Part shown: positions 37,560 through 46,914 of the stretch, in pieces | How positions within the stretch are numbered: the first letter of the stretch is position 1 | How the letters are laid out: each line of letters opens with the position of its first letter | Source of the DNA: JAJDZL01 sp965220665 | GTDB lineage: Bacteria > Pseudomonadota > Gammaproteobacteria > Arenicellales > JAJDZL01 | DNA length: 64,000 bases | Direction of reading: 5' to 3' | Assembly: GCA_965220665.1 (NCBI GenBank) | Contig: CBDCQQ010000005.1 | Location: forward strand, 124,001 to 188,000 | Notes under the pieces: model-generated | The model's database searches: none | What the model saw: the letters and a program-made list of their open reading frames with translations, nothing else | Told to the model about the DNA's origin: nothing | Made by a program: the position numbers and the translations under genes

Positions 37560-38996
37560 TGTTTTCCAATTGCAAAATGAGTCTGAAATTAACCACGGAG
37601 CGGAAATAAATCTTGCCAAAATTGAGTTTTTCTCTGCCATCCCATCTCAACCCTGCAGGCGTTGCTGCCGGGCAACCTCACTGAATAATTTCGTCCGCTC
37701 ATCCTGCAGCCACTGTGCCGCTTCATTATCACTCATCCTCGCAGCCAGCGCATCAAGTTGTTCGAAACTCACCCCCGGTTTCAGATACTGCCATGCCTCC
37801 GGCAACGACTTGAGTTTCTCATACGGCGTCTGCACCCGTTCATACGGATAAAGTTTCTTCTGCCGGCCGCGTTCGTCAACCTCTCGTTTGGCAAACAGAC
37901 ACGGCCGATGATAGTTGACATAGACAAACAGACAGCTGCGATTGAATTCGTTCACCGCACCGGCACAATCCTGTGGGATATGCGCATGACCGAGCAGTTT
38001 TCGAATCACGTGCCCATTCTTGCACTCGACCAGCGCATTGTCATTGCTGTGCCGGGTGCGCGACTTGGTGAACTCAATGTGCAGTTTGTTCAAAAGCTCT
38101 GCCACTTTGTAGTTGATGTATTCACTGCCATTGTCGGTATGGAATCCAAGGATCTCAAACGGAAAGCCGTCAATCAGCATCTGCAGTGCCGGTATCAGAT
38201 GCCGTTCAGTGATTTTCTCAACTGAAACAACACATTCGAACTGCGTGACCTGATCAACTGCGTTGATGTGATAAAGCCCCTTGCGACCATCCTGATCGCC
38301 CTGGTGGACCGTGTCAACGCGCAGATAGCCGGGCTTGCCATCCGGCTGCGGCCGTTTCCGGGTGCCAATGTCAATCTGCCGAGACTGCGTCTTCGCACGC
38401 CAGGTGCGCTGACGCTGGTAGCTGGCAGACTTTCTCAGATTGTAAATGTGCGACACCGAAATGGTGGCCAGGCGCCGAAAGCGCTCATCGCCGTACTCGA
38501 CCCAGGCCCGTTCAAATATTTTCTTCACCGCCAGACCATTGGGCACATCATGCAGCCGGTCCGTTTCCACCAACAGCGCAATGTCCTGCTCCGTGTACCG
38601 GCGGGCAAATCGAACGCCGCCGACACGGCCACAACTGACCCGACCCTTGGTTCGATAGCACTTGACCAATCGGGCAACCTGCTGGCGCGAATAGCCGCTG
38701 ACCTTCATCAGCAAACGAATCACCAGACCGCGCTGCTTCTTCGACAGCTTCGAATAATTGAAACGAATCAAAACACGCTCAATCCATCGATAGCGAGCCG
38801 CTTTGCTGTCGATCACCTCAAACACCACTGCCTGAGTACCTTCCAAAAACGCCTGCACGTCTTCCAGAGTCCTGATTTCTTCCAGTTTCATGATCGTCTT
38901 CATCCGCCTATGATGAACCCGATCACCTCGGTTTTTCAGACTCATTTCTCGTTGGAAACGGAATCCTGCTTCAGACTCATTTCTCGTTGGACAACA
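37560..38996 (-). mobile_element. IS with rve-type transposase (about 1437 bp)
   Basis: Terminal inverted repeats of about 28 bp: left 37560-37587 and right 38969-38996 share TGTT, CCAA and AAATGAGTCTGAA. The right end carries a second copy of the subterminal motif, TTCAGACTCATTTCTCGTTG, at 38935 and 38970 (35-bp spacing). I see no matching flanking duplication (CCAG on the left, TACA on the right). It sits directly against the start codon of the ATPase gene. Confidence 0.8.
37647..38945 (-). CDS. Integrase-core (rve) transposase
   Basis: A 432-residue DDE transposase. Two N-terminal helix-turn-helix regions (including LMKVSGYSRQQVARLVKCYR) precede the rve core. The catalytic triad is Asp in LRVDTVHQGD, Asp in FHTDNGSEYIN and Glu in ALVECKNG. 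The family resembles IS481/ISNCY-like elements. The predicted first codon lies within the inner terminal-repeat copy, so the true start may be a later ATG near 38903. Confidence 0.82.
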   Translation of the reverse strand: MSLKNRGDRVHHRRMKTIMKLEEIRTLEDVQAFLEGTQAVVFEVIDSKAARYRWIERVLIRFNYSKLSKKQRGLVIRLLMKVSGYSRQQVARLVKCYRTKGRVSCGRVGGVRFARRYTEQDIALLVETDRLHDVPNGLAVKKIFERAWVEYGDERFRRLATISVSHIYNLRKSASYQRQRTWRAKTQSRQIDIGTRKRPQPDGKPGYLRVDTVHQGDQDGRKGLYHINAVDQVTQFECVVSVEKITERHLIPALQMLIDGFPFEILGFHTDNGSEYINYKVAELLNKLHIEFTKSRTRHSNDNALVECKNGHVIRKLLGHAHIPQDCAGAVNEFNRSCLFVYVNYHRPCLFAKREVDERGRQKKLYPYERVQTPYEKLKSLPEAWQYLKPGVSFEQLDALAARMSDNEAAQWLQDERTKLFSEVARQQRLQG

Positions 38997-39001
38997 TACA
39001 T

Positions 39002-39038
39002 CCTTGTAATTATGATATAATATGTCATAATTACAAGG
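39002..39038. promoter_or_regulatory. 37-bp palindrome between two insertion sequences
   Basis: Perfect 14-bp arms CCTTGTAATTATGA (39002-39015) and TCATAATTACAAGG (39025-39038) around a 9-base AT-only-rich centre. It lies 6 bp beyond the IS that abuts the DUF4143 ATPase start. Removing the IS would place it about 9 bp before that ATG, the same layout as at 13408-13439. Confidence 0.55.
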
Positions 39039-39287
39039 TTTTCTTTAGATGAGGGTTTTGCGTTAGCAACAATTTTAGGGTCAGAAAATTCTGTCACGGA
39101 GAAAAATTCGGTCAATTTCGCGAAACAAAATCCCGCCCGCCGCTGATTTCCGAGTCATCAAGGCGCCCAGTGCCGCGAAAACCGCCATTGCCGGCGACGC
39201 GGGCGAATTGCAGCCGCGCCGAATCTGCCGCACCCGCAGCATCGTGTTCGGTTTGGATTTTCCGAGCCCCGGGAACCGGGGCGCCAG

Positions 39288-39626
39288 TCAGGCCGCCAGC
39301 GAGGACGCCCAGCTGCGCATCTTTTCCGGCTGTCCGGCCTTGACCGCCACACACGCCCGCGCCAGCATCACCGCATAGCCAACGGTGAACTTCAGCGTCA
39401 GGCGCGCTTTGCCGCGCAGGAAATGATCGTGCGCCAGATGCGCCTGATCGACTCTTGAATAAATCCGCTCCATCGCCGACCTCTGATCGTAATGCCGCCG
39501 CCACTTGTATGAATTCGGCGGCAAAGGGCCGTAATTGCGAAGATGATCCGGGTCCATCTTCACCCGCACCACCCGGCTCTTCGACCCCGGTTTCACCTGA
39601 CCCATGCGGTAACAGGCCGCCTGGCC
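39288..39626 (-). pseudogene. 3' part of IS copy 2 transposase
   Basis: Encodes the C-terminal 110 or so residues (CYRMGQVKPGSKSRVVRVKM to the end) of the transposase seen intact at 30508-31932. It is cut at the IS21-family insertion (target CCTGGCC, 39620-39626). Confidence 0.9.
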
Positions 39627-39641
39627 TGCGTATTCTACTTA

Positions 39642-39700
39642 ATCCGAACGCCGAATAAAGTTATCCGAACATGGAATAAACAGTTATCTGAACGCGGCAC
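39642..39700. repeat. Left-end subterminal repeats of the IS21 element
   Basis: Three units of the type ATCCGAAC-NNNGAATAAA at 39642, 39663 and 39686, inverted relative to the right-end units. IstA is known to bind such end repeats. Confidence 0.75.
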
Positions 39701-39914
39701 CTGTTTTCGGAACCGGCAGTGTCTTTCTCAGTGTCTTTTTCAGTCTCTTATTTAACGATGAAACACCTCCCGATGTCAAGTCAGAATCAGCGTTCAATAT
39801 GCCAAGGAGCGTAAATAAGTCGGTTGGCAACCCTGTTAAAAAACCCGTAGGCAAGCGTGCCTGCACGCTTGAACTTGCCGTAGGGAATTTTTCACAGGGT
39901 TGGTAATGGACTTA

Positions 39915-40682
39915 TTATGCGGGGCCTGGCTCATGCGTCGCCGCCGGTTCCAGTGCGTTTCGTTTTCTCATCGACTCGCCCTGCAGCGCAATGCGGTGGG
40001 CATTGTGAATCAGCCGGTCCAAGATGGCATCGGCCAGCGTCGGGTCGCCGATGGCTGAATGCCAGCTGTCGACCGGCAGCTGGCTGACCATGGCGACCGA
40101 GCGGCGTCCGTAGCGCACATCCATCAGTTCCATCAGGTCGCGCCGGTCGGCCGCCGTCAGCGGCTGCAGGCCCCAGTCGTCGATGATCACCAGCGACACC
40201 TGGCCGAGGCGCTGGATGAACTGATGATACGAACCGGTGGCTCTGGCCTGGTCGAACTGCGACAGCAGCGACGGCAGACGCAGGTAGCGCACGTCGTGAT
40301 TGAGCAGGCACGCCGAGCGTCCGAGTGCGCAGGCCACATGCGATTTTCCCGAACCGCACGGTCCGGTGATCAGCAGGTTCTGGGCTTTTTCGATCCAGCC
40401 GCAATGGCCCAGCTCGGCGATCTGCTGGCGGCTGAGGCCGCGCGACGCGCGGTAGTCAATGTCGTCGAGGCTTGCGGCGAGGCGGAAACCGGCGCCTTTG
40501 ATCAGCCGCTGCAGGCGGCGCTGATGTCGGCACTGCAGTTCGTGATCGACCAGCAGACCCAGCCGTTCAGTGAACCCGAGATCCTCATAAGTGCCGGGCT
40601 GCTCAAGCTGGTGTTCCAGCGCCTGCGACATCGATCCCAGCGACAGCTTCCTCAGATTGGTCAGTACCTGTCTGTTCATCAT
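39915..40682 (-). CDS. istB: IS21-family ATP-binding helper protein
   Basis: AAA+ helper ATPase that assists IstA in target selection. The product from ATG 40682 is 255 residues (MMNRQVLTNLRKLSLGSM). Walker A is GPCGSGKSH and Walker B LVIIDDWGLQ. A GAGGGG ribosome-binding site lies just upstream, and istA stops 7 bp before the start. The longer frame upstream runs inside istA and is rejected. Confidence 0.92.
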   Translation of the reverse strand: MMNRQVLTNLRKLSLGSMSQALEHQLEQPGTYEDLGFTERLGLLVDHELQCRHQRRLQRLIKGAGFRLAASLDDIDYRASRGLSRQQIAELGHCGWIEKAQNLLITGPCGSGKSHVACALGRSACLLNHDVRYLRLPSLLSQFDQARATGSYHQFIQRLGQVSLVIIDDWGLQPLTAADRRDLMELMDVRYGRRSVAMVSQLPVDSWHSAIGDPTLADAILDRLIHNAHRIALQGESMRKRNALEPAATHEPGPA

Positions 40683-40689
40683 GCACCCC

Positions 40690-42183
40690 TCACTTGAACT
40701 GGTCTGCGCCGCGCAGGTTTTCGTGATCCTGCGGCAGCTGCAGATCCAGCTCGGCGGACTGGCATCGCAGGTCGGCGCCATTTGTCAGAATCTCCCGAAT
40801 CTGTGCGAGACGGCTCAGTCCCTGCTGGTTGGCGATGCGGCAGGCCGCATTGAGGCGCACATTGTCGTATTCGCGGCTCAGCGACAGCAGCCCCAGCGCC
40901 TTGCGGCTGACCTGCTGGACATGCCGCGCCTCGCTGATTCTTGCCTGCACGAACGCGCGGCAGTCCTCGCCCACCTCGGCGGCCCAGCCCTCGATGCGCT
41001 CGGCCGTCCATTTGTGCATGAACTCATGCGCCCTGGGCATGTGCGAATCCACAGTCGAGTGCCCATGCTGCGGCTGTCTGACATGCATGCACACCTGCCG
41101 GCCCTTGAAAAACACCGTCACCACATCGGCATCGGCGCGGATCTCAACCGCTTTGCCGACCAGCTCGTGGGGCACCGAATACCAGTGCCGGGCATACTGG
41201 ACGTGATAGTCGCAACCGACTTTTGCGGTTCTGATGTCAAGTGCATGAAACGGTGCCAGCGGCAGCGGCCGCAGAGCCGGCCGGTCAACCGACTCGAAGA
41301 TCTCCCGGCGGCTGCCCGGACGATCCGAAAACGGCCGCTCGTTGAGCTGCTCGATCCGGCCGCGGACCGCCTGGTTCAGCTGCGAAAGTCTCTCGAAGCG
41401 CTGATTGCGAAGCGGCGCCAGAACCCACCGCTGAACCTGCTGCACCGCATTTTCCACAATCGCCTTGTCCTTTGGACGATACGGCCGCGCCGGCATCACC
41501 GCCACATCGTAGTGTGCCGCCCACTGCTGGTAGACGCCGTTGGCATCCGGATCGTAACGGCAGGCTTTGCTGACCGCACTTTTCAGGTTGTCCGGCACGA
41601 TCAGGTTCGGCGCCCCGCCAAAATATTCCAGCATCTGCGTGTTGCACGCAAGCCAGTCCTCAAGACCCTGCGTCCACGCCGCACGCGCATAGGTGTAATG
41701 CGACACCCCCAGCGCACCGACGAAAATCTGCGCCCTGCGCACGCCAACCGCAGCAGTCAGGCCCGAGTAATCCACATAGGCCATGTCGCCCGGCACATGA
41801 TCCATGCGCATCGAGCGCCGCCCCTCTTTCGCCCATGCATTGTAGCAGCGGCAGAACCAGGCGTAGCTGTGGGCGTAGCCCTGCCGTTCGCAAAGCTCCT
41901 GCCACAAAAGCTTCAACGTCACCGACTTCAGACCCAGCTGACCGCGCACCCAGGCATAATCCACCTCATCGGCGCGCCCGGCGCACCCGGACCTCGGATA
42001 TAAAATCCGCATCAGCTCAGCCTCATCCATGCCCTCGGCCTGCGGCCAGCTCACACCGGCCCGCCGGGCCTGGGCCAGCACGTTGTGAACCGTCGCGGTA
42101 CCCGCATCAAGCACCTCGGCAATGCGCCGCATCGGCCAGCCGTTTTCGTGATGCAGCCTGAGTATCTGTTTATGTTTTCTCAT
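40690..42183 (-). CDS. istA: IS21-family transposase
   Basis: DDE transposase of 497 residues. The N-terminal HTH is RKHKQILRLHHENGWPMRRIAEVL. The catalytic residues are Asp in AYVDYSG, Asp in LIVPDNLKSAV and Glu in KAIVENAVQQ. AAGGAG lies seven bases before ATG 42183, which decides the start over the upstream in-frame codons. Confidence 0.93.
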   Translation of the reverse strand: MRKHKQILRLHHENGWPMRRIAEVLDAGTATVHNVLAQARRAGVSWPQAEGMDEAELMRILYPRSGCAGRADEVDYAWVRGQLGLKSVTLKLLWQELCERQGYAHSYAWFCRCYNAWAKEGRRSMRMDHVPGDMAYVDYSGLTAAVGVRRAQIFVGALGVSHYTYARAAWTQGLEDWLACNTQMLEYFGGAPNLIVPDNLKSAVSKACRYDPDANGVYQQWAAHYDVAVMPARPYRPKDKAIVENAVQQVQRWVLAPLRNQRFERLSQLNQAVRGRIEQLNERPFSDRPGSRREIFESVDRPALRPLPLAPFHALDIRTAKVGCDYHVQYARHWYSVPHELVGKAVEIRADADVVTVFFKGRQVCMHVRQPQHGHSTVDSHMPRAHEFMHKWTAERIEGWAAEVGEDCRAFVQARISEARHVQQVSRKALGLLSLSREYDNVRLNAACRIANQQGLSRLAQIREILTNGADLRCQSAELDLQLPQDHENLRGADQFK

Positions 42184-42338
42184 CGGAATTCTCCTTCTCG
42201 TCATCTGACGCCTCCCTGACTTCAATCGCCACTTAAAACTGCGATTGATACGAAAAACGCCTGCAATAGTCAAATTGCACTGACAGAAACCGCCGCCGAA
42301 AAACCGACCTCCAGCATCCTGCAGATCAGCCGTACTGC

Positions 42339-42454
42339 GCGTTCGGATTAGGTTTATTCCGCGTTCGGATAAGTGTTTATTCCGTGTTCGGATTAGGTTT
42401 ATTCCGCGTTCGGATAAGTGTTTACTACGCGTTCGGATAAGTGTTTATTACGCA
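42339..42454. repeat. Right-end subterminal repeats of the IS21 element
   Basis: Five units beginning GCGTTCGGAT or GTGTTCGGAT at 42339, 42361, 42384, 42406 and 42429, with alternating 22- and 23-bp spacing. They end in the terminal TTATTACGCA. Each unit includes AAGTGTTTA or AGGTTTATT. Confidence 0.85.
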
Positions 42455-43547
42455 CCTGGCCTTTACAGGTGAAATCATAACTGGCCGCCGGACAGGCCCA
42501 CTTGAGCGTACCGCGCTTCTGCTCCCGTCCCTGATAGTGCATCCGTCGAAGTTCCCGGCTCTGAGGACACTGACAGTACAGACTGCCGTTCTCCGTGCGA
42601 AGAATCGTATCCACCTTCGACTCATCCAGCGGCCGGGTCGGCACCTTCAGCTGCTGCGGATGCAGATTGACGTCCTGCCACATCCGGCGGGTGTCAATCA
42701 CCGGCAGGATATCGTTCTTAAACAGGCGCTTTCTGATCTGGTTGCTGTCAAGCCCCCGGTCGGCCACGAAACTCCTGCACCGGTCAAAGAACCACAGCTT
42801 CTCATGCTCTTCAATCAACCCCTCACAGTGACGGTATTCGGACTCGCGGGCCGTTTCCAGCCGAAACCGAATCGGCAGCTCGTAAGTCACGTCCCCGTGC
42901 GTGTGCAGCGTGTAACCAAACCATTTCTTGGTTTTCCTGACTTCCCGGCCGTTCTGATCAGTCCCGTACTGCTCATGCACGCCCCAGCTGGCATCCGGAT
43001 CCGAGGTGGGATGCCGGCCGGTGGTTTTGTCGATTGCCTTATGCTTGAGCGGCCGGCCGGTCGAATGCGATTCGACGGCTTTGCCGTCGTAGCCGACACT
43101 TTTTCCAAAGTCCGGCAGCAGTGCCGCGATCTCATCGACCTGCGCCTCAAACACCCGCATCAGTGCACCGGTACCGCGTTCAATCTCGGTCAGCAGTCGG
43201 ATGAACCGGCAAAAGGCCGAATCACTCGGCACCGCATAACCGCCAAAGGCCGGGTCGGTGTGAAACCCACGCCGCATCGGAAAGCCCAGCACATGCATCA
43301 GCGCGGGGTTGCGTTTCAGCTCCCGGACGAATCCGGACACGCTGCGGTGCTGCAGAATGTCGATCGCGAACACGGCATTGAGCATCGCTTCGATGGGCCA
43401 GTCCCGCCGGCCTCTGCCTTTGCGGCGGATGAGAATCTCATTGATGAGCTCTGAGAAGTCGAGCTGTTCGAGCAGTGCGGTCAGGTTTTTCAGCTCACAA
43501 TTGTCTGCAGAGTCAGACGCGAAAAGGTCATAATTGATGAGTGCCAT
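42455..43547 (-). pseudogene. 5' part of IS copy 2 transposase
   Basis: Encodes the first 360 or so residues (MALINYDLFASDSAD to YDFTCKG) identical in frame to the intact transposase at 30508-31932. Truncated by the IS21-family insertion. The open frame then runs briefly into the IS21 end. Confidence 0.9.
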
Positions 43548-43844
43548 GCGTGAATCTCCCGTGGGTTGGTTTTTGTTTCTTTTATGGAGTCAATTATACA
43601 CGATTGGGATTCGCTCATGGCATTATTTGTCAATTAAAACAAATCATTAGATGATTTTCGTTGGATTCGGCCAGGTGCCCGCAGAGGGCTCAGCGGCGCG
43701 CTGAACGGTTGGGGTGGAAATTCGGGATTTTGCCCTGACAGGCCGCAAATGGCGCCTGATTGGCGGTTTTTGTGGGGTAAACGAAAATTCAGACCCGCTG
43801 AATCGCGCGTCTATTCAAGGGGTTACCGATCTAAAAATTCCCTC

Positions 43845-44254
43845 TAGATGTGAGGTGTTTTCGTTTAAGCCTTTTTGCGATGTTCTTTGCAGCAGATATT
43901 GGCTCCGATGGAGTCTACTACTGCGAAACTTTCAGCATCAACTTCATGAAAATGCACGAATTTAAAGGTCACCCAAAACCAACGGATGAGTGGATTGAGG
44001 AAAGACAAAACCAAATTTAAAGACTTCTCGAACGGAGAACTGAGCGATCGACCATGGTACTGCGCAATGTACTTGGACCTATCGAGTTGGAATCAGTTTT
44101 ACCAGAGCGCAAGGAATCACCAATGAATTTGATAGCAGAGATACACAAAATTCCTGATTGGTTAAACAAGTCATTCAAAGTAGGTAGTGTAAATTTTAAG
44201 TTTATCCTTTCTAGAAACAAAACTTCGACTCACCACCCGAAACCTCAACAATCA
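43845..44254. other. Short island between IS copy 2 and the IS110-type element
   Basis: About 410 bp of host-like AT-rich sequence. It contains a 46-codon frame at 43880-44020 on the plus strand (MFFAADIGSDGVYYCETFSI...), which I do not recognise and which may be a gene remnant. No other gene is visible. Confidence 0.35.
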
Positions 44255-45640
44255 TCATGCAACTGCCTGTTTTAGTGGAACATCATCGATGTCATCTTCA
44301 ACAAAGCGCAACCCAAACTGCTCTGCCTGTCGGATGACTCGTTGAATCTTAATCAACTGACGGTTTTCCTCTGATTTGATCAGCAGGCGTTTGTCGTACT
44401 GCTGTTGGCCGGTGACCATTGCGTAAATCATCCGCGCCAACTGGTAAGCGGTCGCTTTAATTGCCCGCGGTGGATCCATCCGTGCACAACGACGCCGGTG
44501 TACGTCTCCGAGTCTGCTGCGACTGCGCCGCAGCGTCATGGCCGACAGGCGCAATGCCTGCCCGGAAACCTGGCAGCCGCGCCCTTTGGCGCCACCGAGC
44601 CGCTTGCCGCCGCTGATGTTCGTCCCCGGCGCCAGACCCAGTCACTGGCCAAAATGGCGGGAACTTGGAAAACCCGACAGATCCGTCCCCACTTCCGACA
44701 GCAGCGTCAGCACCGTCTCAAATCCAACCGATGGAATCTCCATCAGGTCCACACCATACATCTGTTTCATCAAATCACGCATCTTCACCTGCCACCGCTT
44801 TGAACCAGCCGGCTGGACCGCCTGCGACTGAACGCCCCCATCGCCGCAGTCGTTTTCATCATCACTTCCGTCAGCCGCCAACCGGTCGGCCACCTGTGCA
44901 ATGCGCTCCTCCAGGCGCCGAATCTGCCCATCGTAATGACGGTAACTCTCCAGCGCCTGCGCCAGGGTGAACAGATGCTCTTCGCGCCAGTTGCCCTCAA
45001 GTGCCGCAGCAATCGTCTCCCCGCTCGCCTTGATCCGACCGTGACGAAACCGCGCCAGCCTCTCACCATCCCGCTCACCGGCGACAATCGCCTCAATGAT
45101 CGCCATCCCTGTCTGCCCGGCAATGTCGCTGACCACCGAATCCAGCTTCAGATTCATCTGCTGCATCGCCTTTTGCATGTGCTGCACACAACGCGCCCGG
45201 TCTGAAATCGCCCGACGACGGTTGCGCACGTAGCTTCGCAGCTCACAAATCTCATCCGCCGGACGGTGCGAACGCTTCAGCATGCCCAAACTCATCAACT
45301 GCTGAATCCACTGACAGTCCAACACATCAGACTTGCGACGGTCCGGCCGCTGCAGCCCGGTCGGATTCACCAGCCACACTTCAAACCCCCGTGCATCCAA
45401 CAGCTCGTATACCGGAATCCAATACACCCCGGTCGCTTCCAATGCCACCTGCTCAATCGAATGTTCCTTCAACCATGCCGCCATCTCCTCCAAATCCCGG
45501 GTAAATCCGCCAAACATCCGCACCGGCTGCTCACCGGCTTCATCCGCCGGCAGCGCCACCGCATGGATGTCTTTGGCAATGTCAATGCCGGCACTGTTCG
45601 GATAAACCACCGGCAATAACTTTCTTGATTGACTGTTCAT
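44255..45640 (-). pseudogene. IS110-family recombinase gene with an internal TGA
   Basis: DEDD-type recombinase of the IS110 family. From ATG 45640 (MNSQSRKLLPVVYPNSAGID) it has the N-terminal RuvC-like IDIAKDIHAVAL, EATGVYW and KSDVLDCQWIQ, then the C-terminal SVGFETVLTLLSEVG. At 44642-44644 the frame meets TGA where a Trp codon is expected (FGQ-stop-LGLAPGTN). The same frame then continues 29 codons plus RLSAMTLRRSRSRLG to a stop at 44255, including the conserved serine region. One nonsense change therefore separates it from an intact 461-residue protein. Confidence 0.85.
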
Positions 45641-45840
45641 GCTACAATCTCCAGAGTCAACGTTGATGCAAAGACTGCGCCGAAGGCTTCGCTCGACTTG
45701 CCGTTCAATCTTTCTAACGGGGTCACCCAATGGTGCCGCCAGTGATAAGCGACGAAAGCGAAGCGGACCAGACTTACATTCGGGATCAATGTCCCCATAG
45801 GTTACACGGTCTTGACTTCGGCGCAGCGCTGTTAGAATAC
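45641..45840 (-). ncRNA. Candidate bridge RNA region of the IS110 element
   Basis: About 200 bp of conserved-looking non-coding sequence immediately 5' of the recombinase. CTGCGCCGAAG (45675-45685) is complementary to CTTCGGCGCAG (45816-45826), which would close a roughly 150-nt structured RNA. IS110-group elements are known to encode their bridge RNA in the non-coding end 5' of the recombinase. Strand and ends are inferred. Confidence 0.4.
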
Positions 45841-46914
45841 CCTTGATCTGAATCTCAGACCGGAGTATTTTGCCCAACCTGTTTCTTCGGTGATGGCGTC
45901 CCCGCCACGCGGGGTTGGAGACTTACAAGGCAAGCCTAGGTACCTTGCGATTTCTCCGGCCGGTTTCTATCACTTTTCGAGATGGGACTCGAATTGGGTA
46001 CGGGCCACCGGGTGCAGTCCAATTTAGGTACTAGGGTGGGGATCACTAGCTACTGCTTGAACAGTTACATTCAACGCTTTACCGAGCTTGGCAATTCGCG
46101 CACCTACCTGGAACTGTTGTCTGCTCGTCGAAACGCCCTTCACTGTCTTCTCCAGAGAACGTGGATAGAATTACCGAGATACTGACGGCTGGGGGTTACG
46201 ATACCGATTAGCGGCATTAGGAACTTCGAATTGGGTTGGTGGTATAACGATACTGGAGAGATTCGGACCGATACGGACGACATTGGCATCGTGCGAGGCC
46301 GTAAGGACGGTAATCGTAGAGTAGTTCTGGACCCGATCAACGAAGCCTCAGTCGACTACCGGAATCACTCAGTGCAAGTGACACTCTACCTCGATCTGTA
46401 GCCCTTCAAGGGTCTTAGATTCGTTGTGGTACCGCAGTGAAACTCGCTGCCACCGTCCGAAGTAGGCGTACCTCCTCGTCCTGGCTAGCAGTTCGTAGTA
46501 CCGGGTCTCGATTTCGTGAATTGAATATTTCACCCATTCGTGCCTGTTTTCAAATTTATCACTAGCTTCAATATCAGTCGATTTGCGTTTCCATGGTGGA
46601 TACATCCTCCATGGAAATGTGAGGAAAATGTAATGAGTAGAAGGAAGATAACAATATTTTATGGGGATTTACAACTTCGAGCAAATTCCAGTCCAGTTCC
46701 ACTAATTATCCAAACAAGGTTGATAAAACTAATCGCAACGCGAAGAAAGTGCTTTCGACCGAAAAAATCCATCAAGGAGGCTTCCATTTATAATTACAAC
46801 CAATCGCATCGCAACTCAGATTTGAGAACTTTACGTCGTAAATTTTGAGTACTTACGAACCGGAAGTAACACCGATATAGAATAACTAAGGCAAGGAACG
46901 AAGTAAAAGATAAC
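45841..46914. other. About 1 kb without an intact gene
   Basis: It begins with a perfect hairpin CCCCGC-CAC-GCGGGG (45900-45914). An open stretch at 46186-46401 (plus) reads GWWYNDTGEIRTDTDDIGIV...RRVVLDP. This recalls the nuclease-like tail of archaeal-type ATPases but has no start or N-terminal domain. A minus frame at 46369-46605 (MYPPWKRKSTDIEASDKF...) is not recognised. I read the region as decayed accessory DNA plus the hsdM promoter. Confidence 0.4.
46588..46617. promoter_or_regulatory. 30-bp near-perfect palindrome upstream of hsdM
   Basis: TTTCCATGG (46588-46596) pairs with CCATGGAAA (46609-46617). The inner GGAT-AC-ATCC is also symmetric, leaving a single T/T mismatch per side. It ends about 300 bp before hsdM and may be an operator. 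Confidence 0.45.

Larger units (their letters stand above)
39627..42454 (-). mobile_element. IS21-family element nested in IS copy 2
   Basis: 2828 bp, bounded by TGCGTA...TACGCA termini and by the 7-bp duplication CCTGGCC (39620-39626 and 42455-42461). It carries istA and istB on the minus strand. Ends contain multiple subterminal repeats, a hallmark of IS21 elements. Confidence 0.93.
39051..43844 (-). mobile_element. IS copy 2, interrupted by an IS21-family element
   Basis: Second copy of the 1959-bp element. TAGAT flanks it at 39046-39050 and 43845-43849. Total length 4794 bp equals 1959 bp plus the 2828-bp nested element and its 7-bp target duplication. The outer parts are almost identical to copy 1; the visible differences cluster near 39250-39257. 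Confidence 0.9.
44255..45900 (-). mobile_element. IS110-family element (boundaries approximate)
   Basis: Defined by the recombinase frame and the GC-rich non-coding DNA upstream of it. IS110 elements lack clear inverted repeats, so exact ends cannot be set from one copy. The limits given are the recombinase stop and the end of the structured 5' region. Confidence 0.6.

Noticed and set aside
40591..42003. 470-codon plus-strand frame
   Set aside because: Antisense to istA in GC-rich IS21 DNA; His/Arg/Leu-rich composition with no family signature.
44642..44644. TGA in the IS110 recombinase as a selenocysteine or programmed read-through site
   Set aside because: The expected residue is Trp in a degenerate mobile element, and no recoding structure is apparent. 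A nonsense mutation is simpler.
46369..46605. 78-codon minus-strand frame
   Set aside because: It starts inside the 30-bp palindrome and has no recognisable motif or ribosome-binding site; kept only as part of the uncharacterised region.
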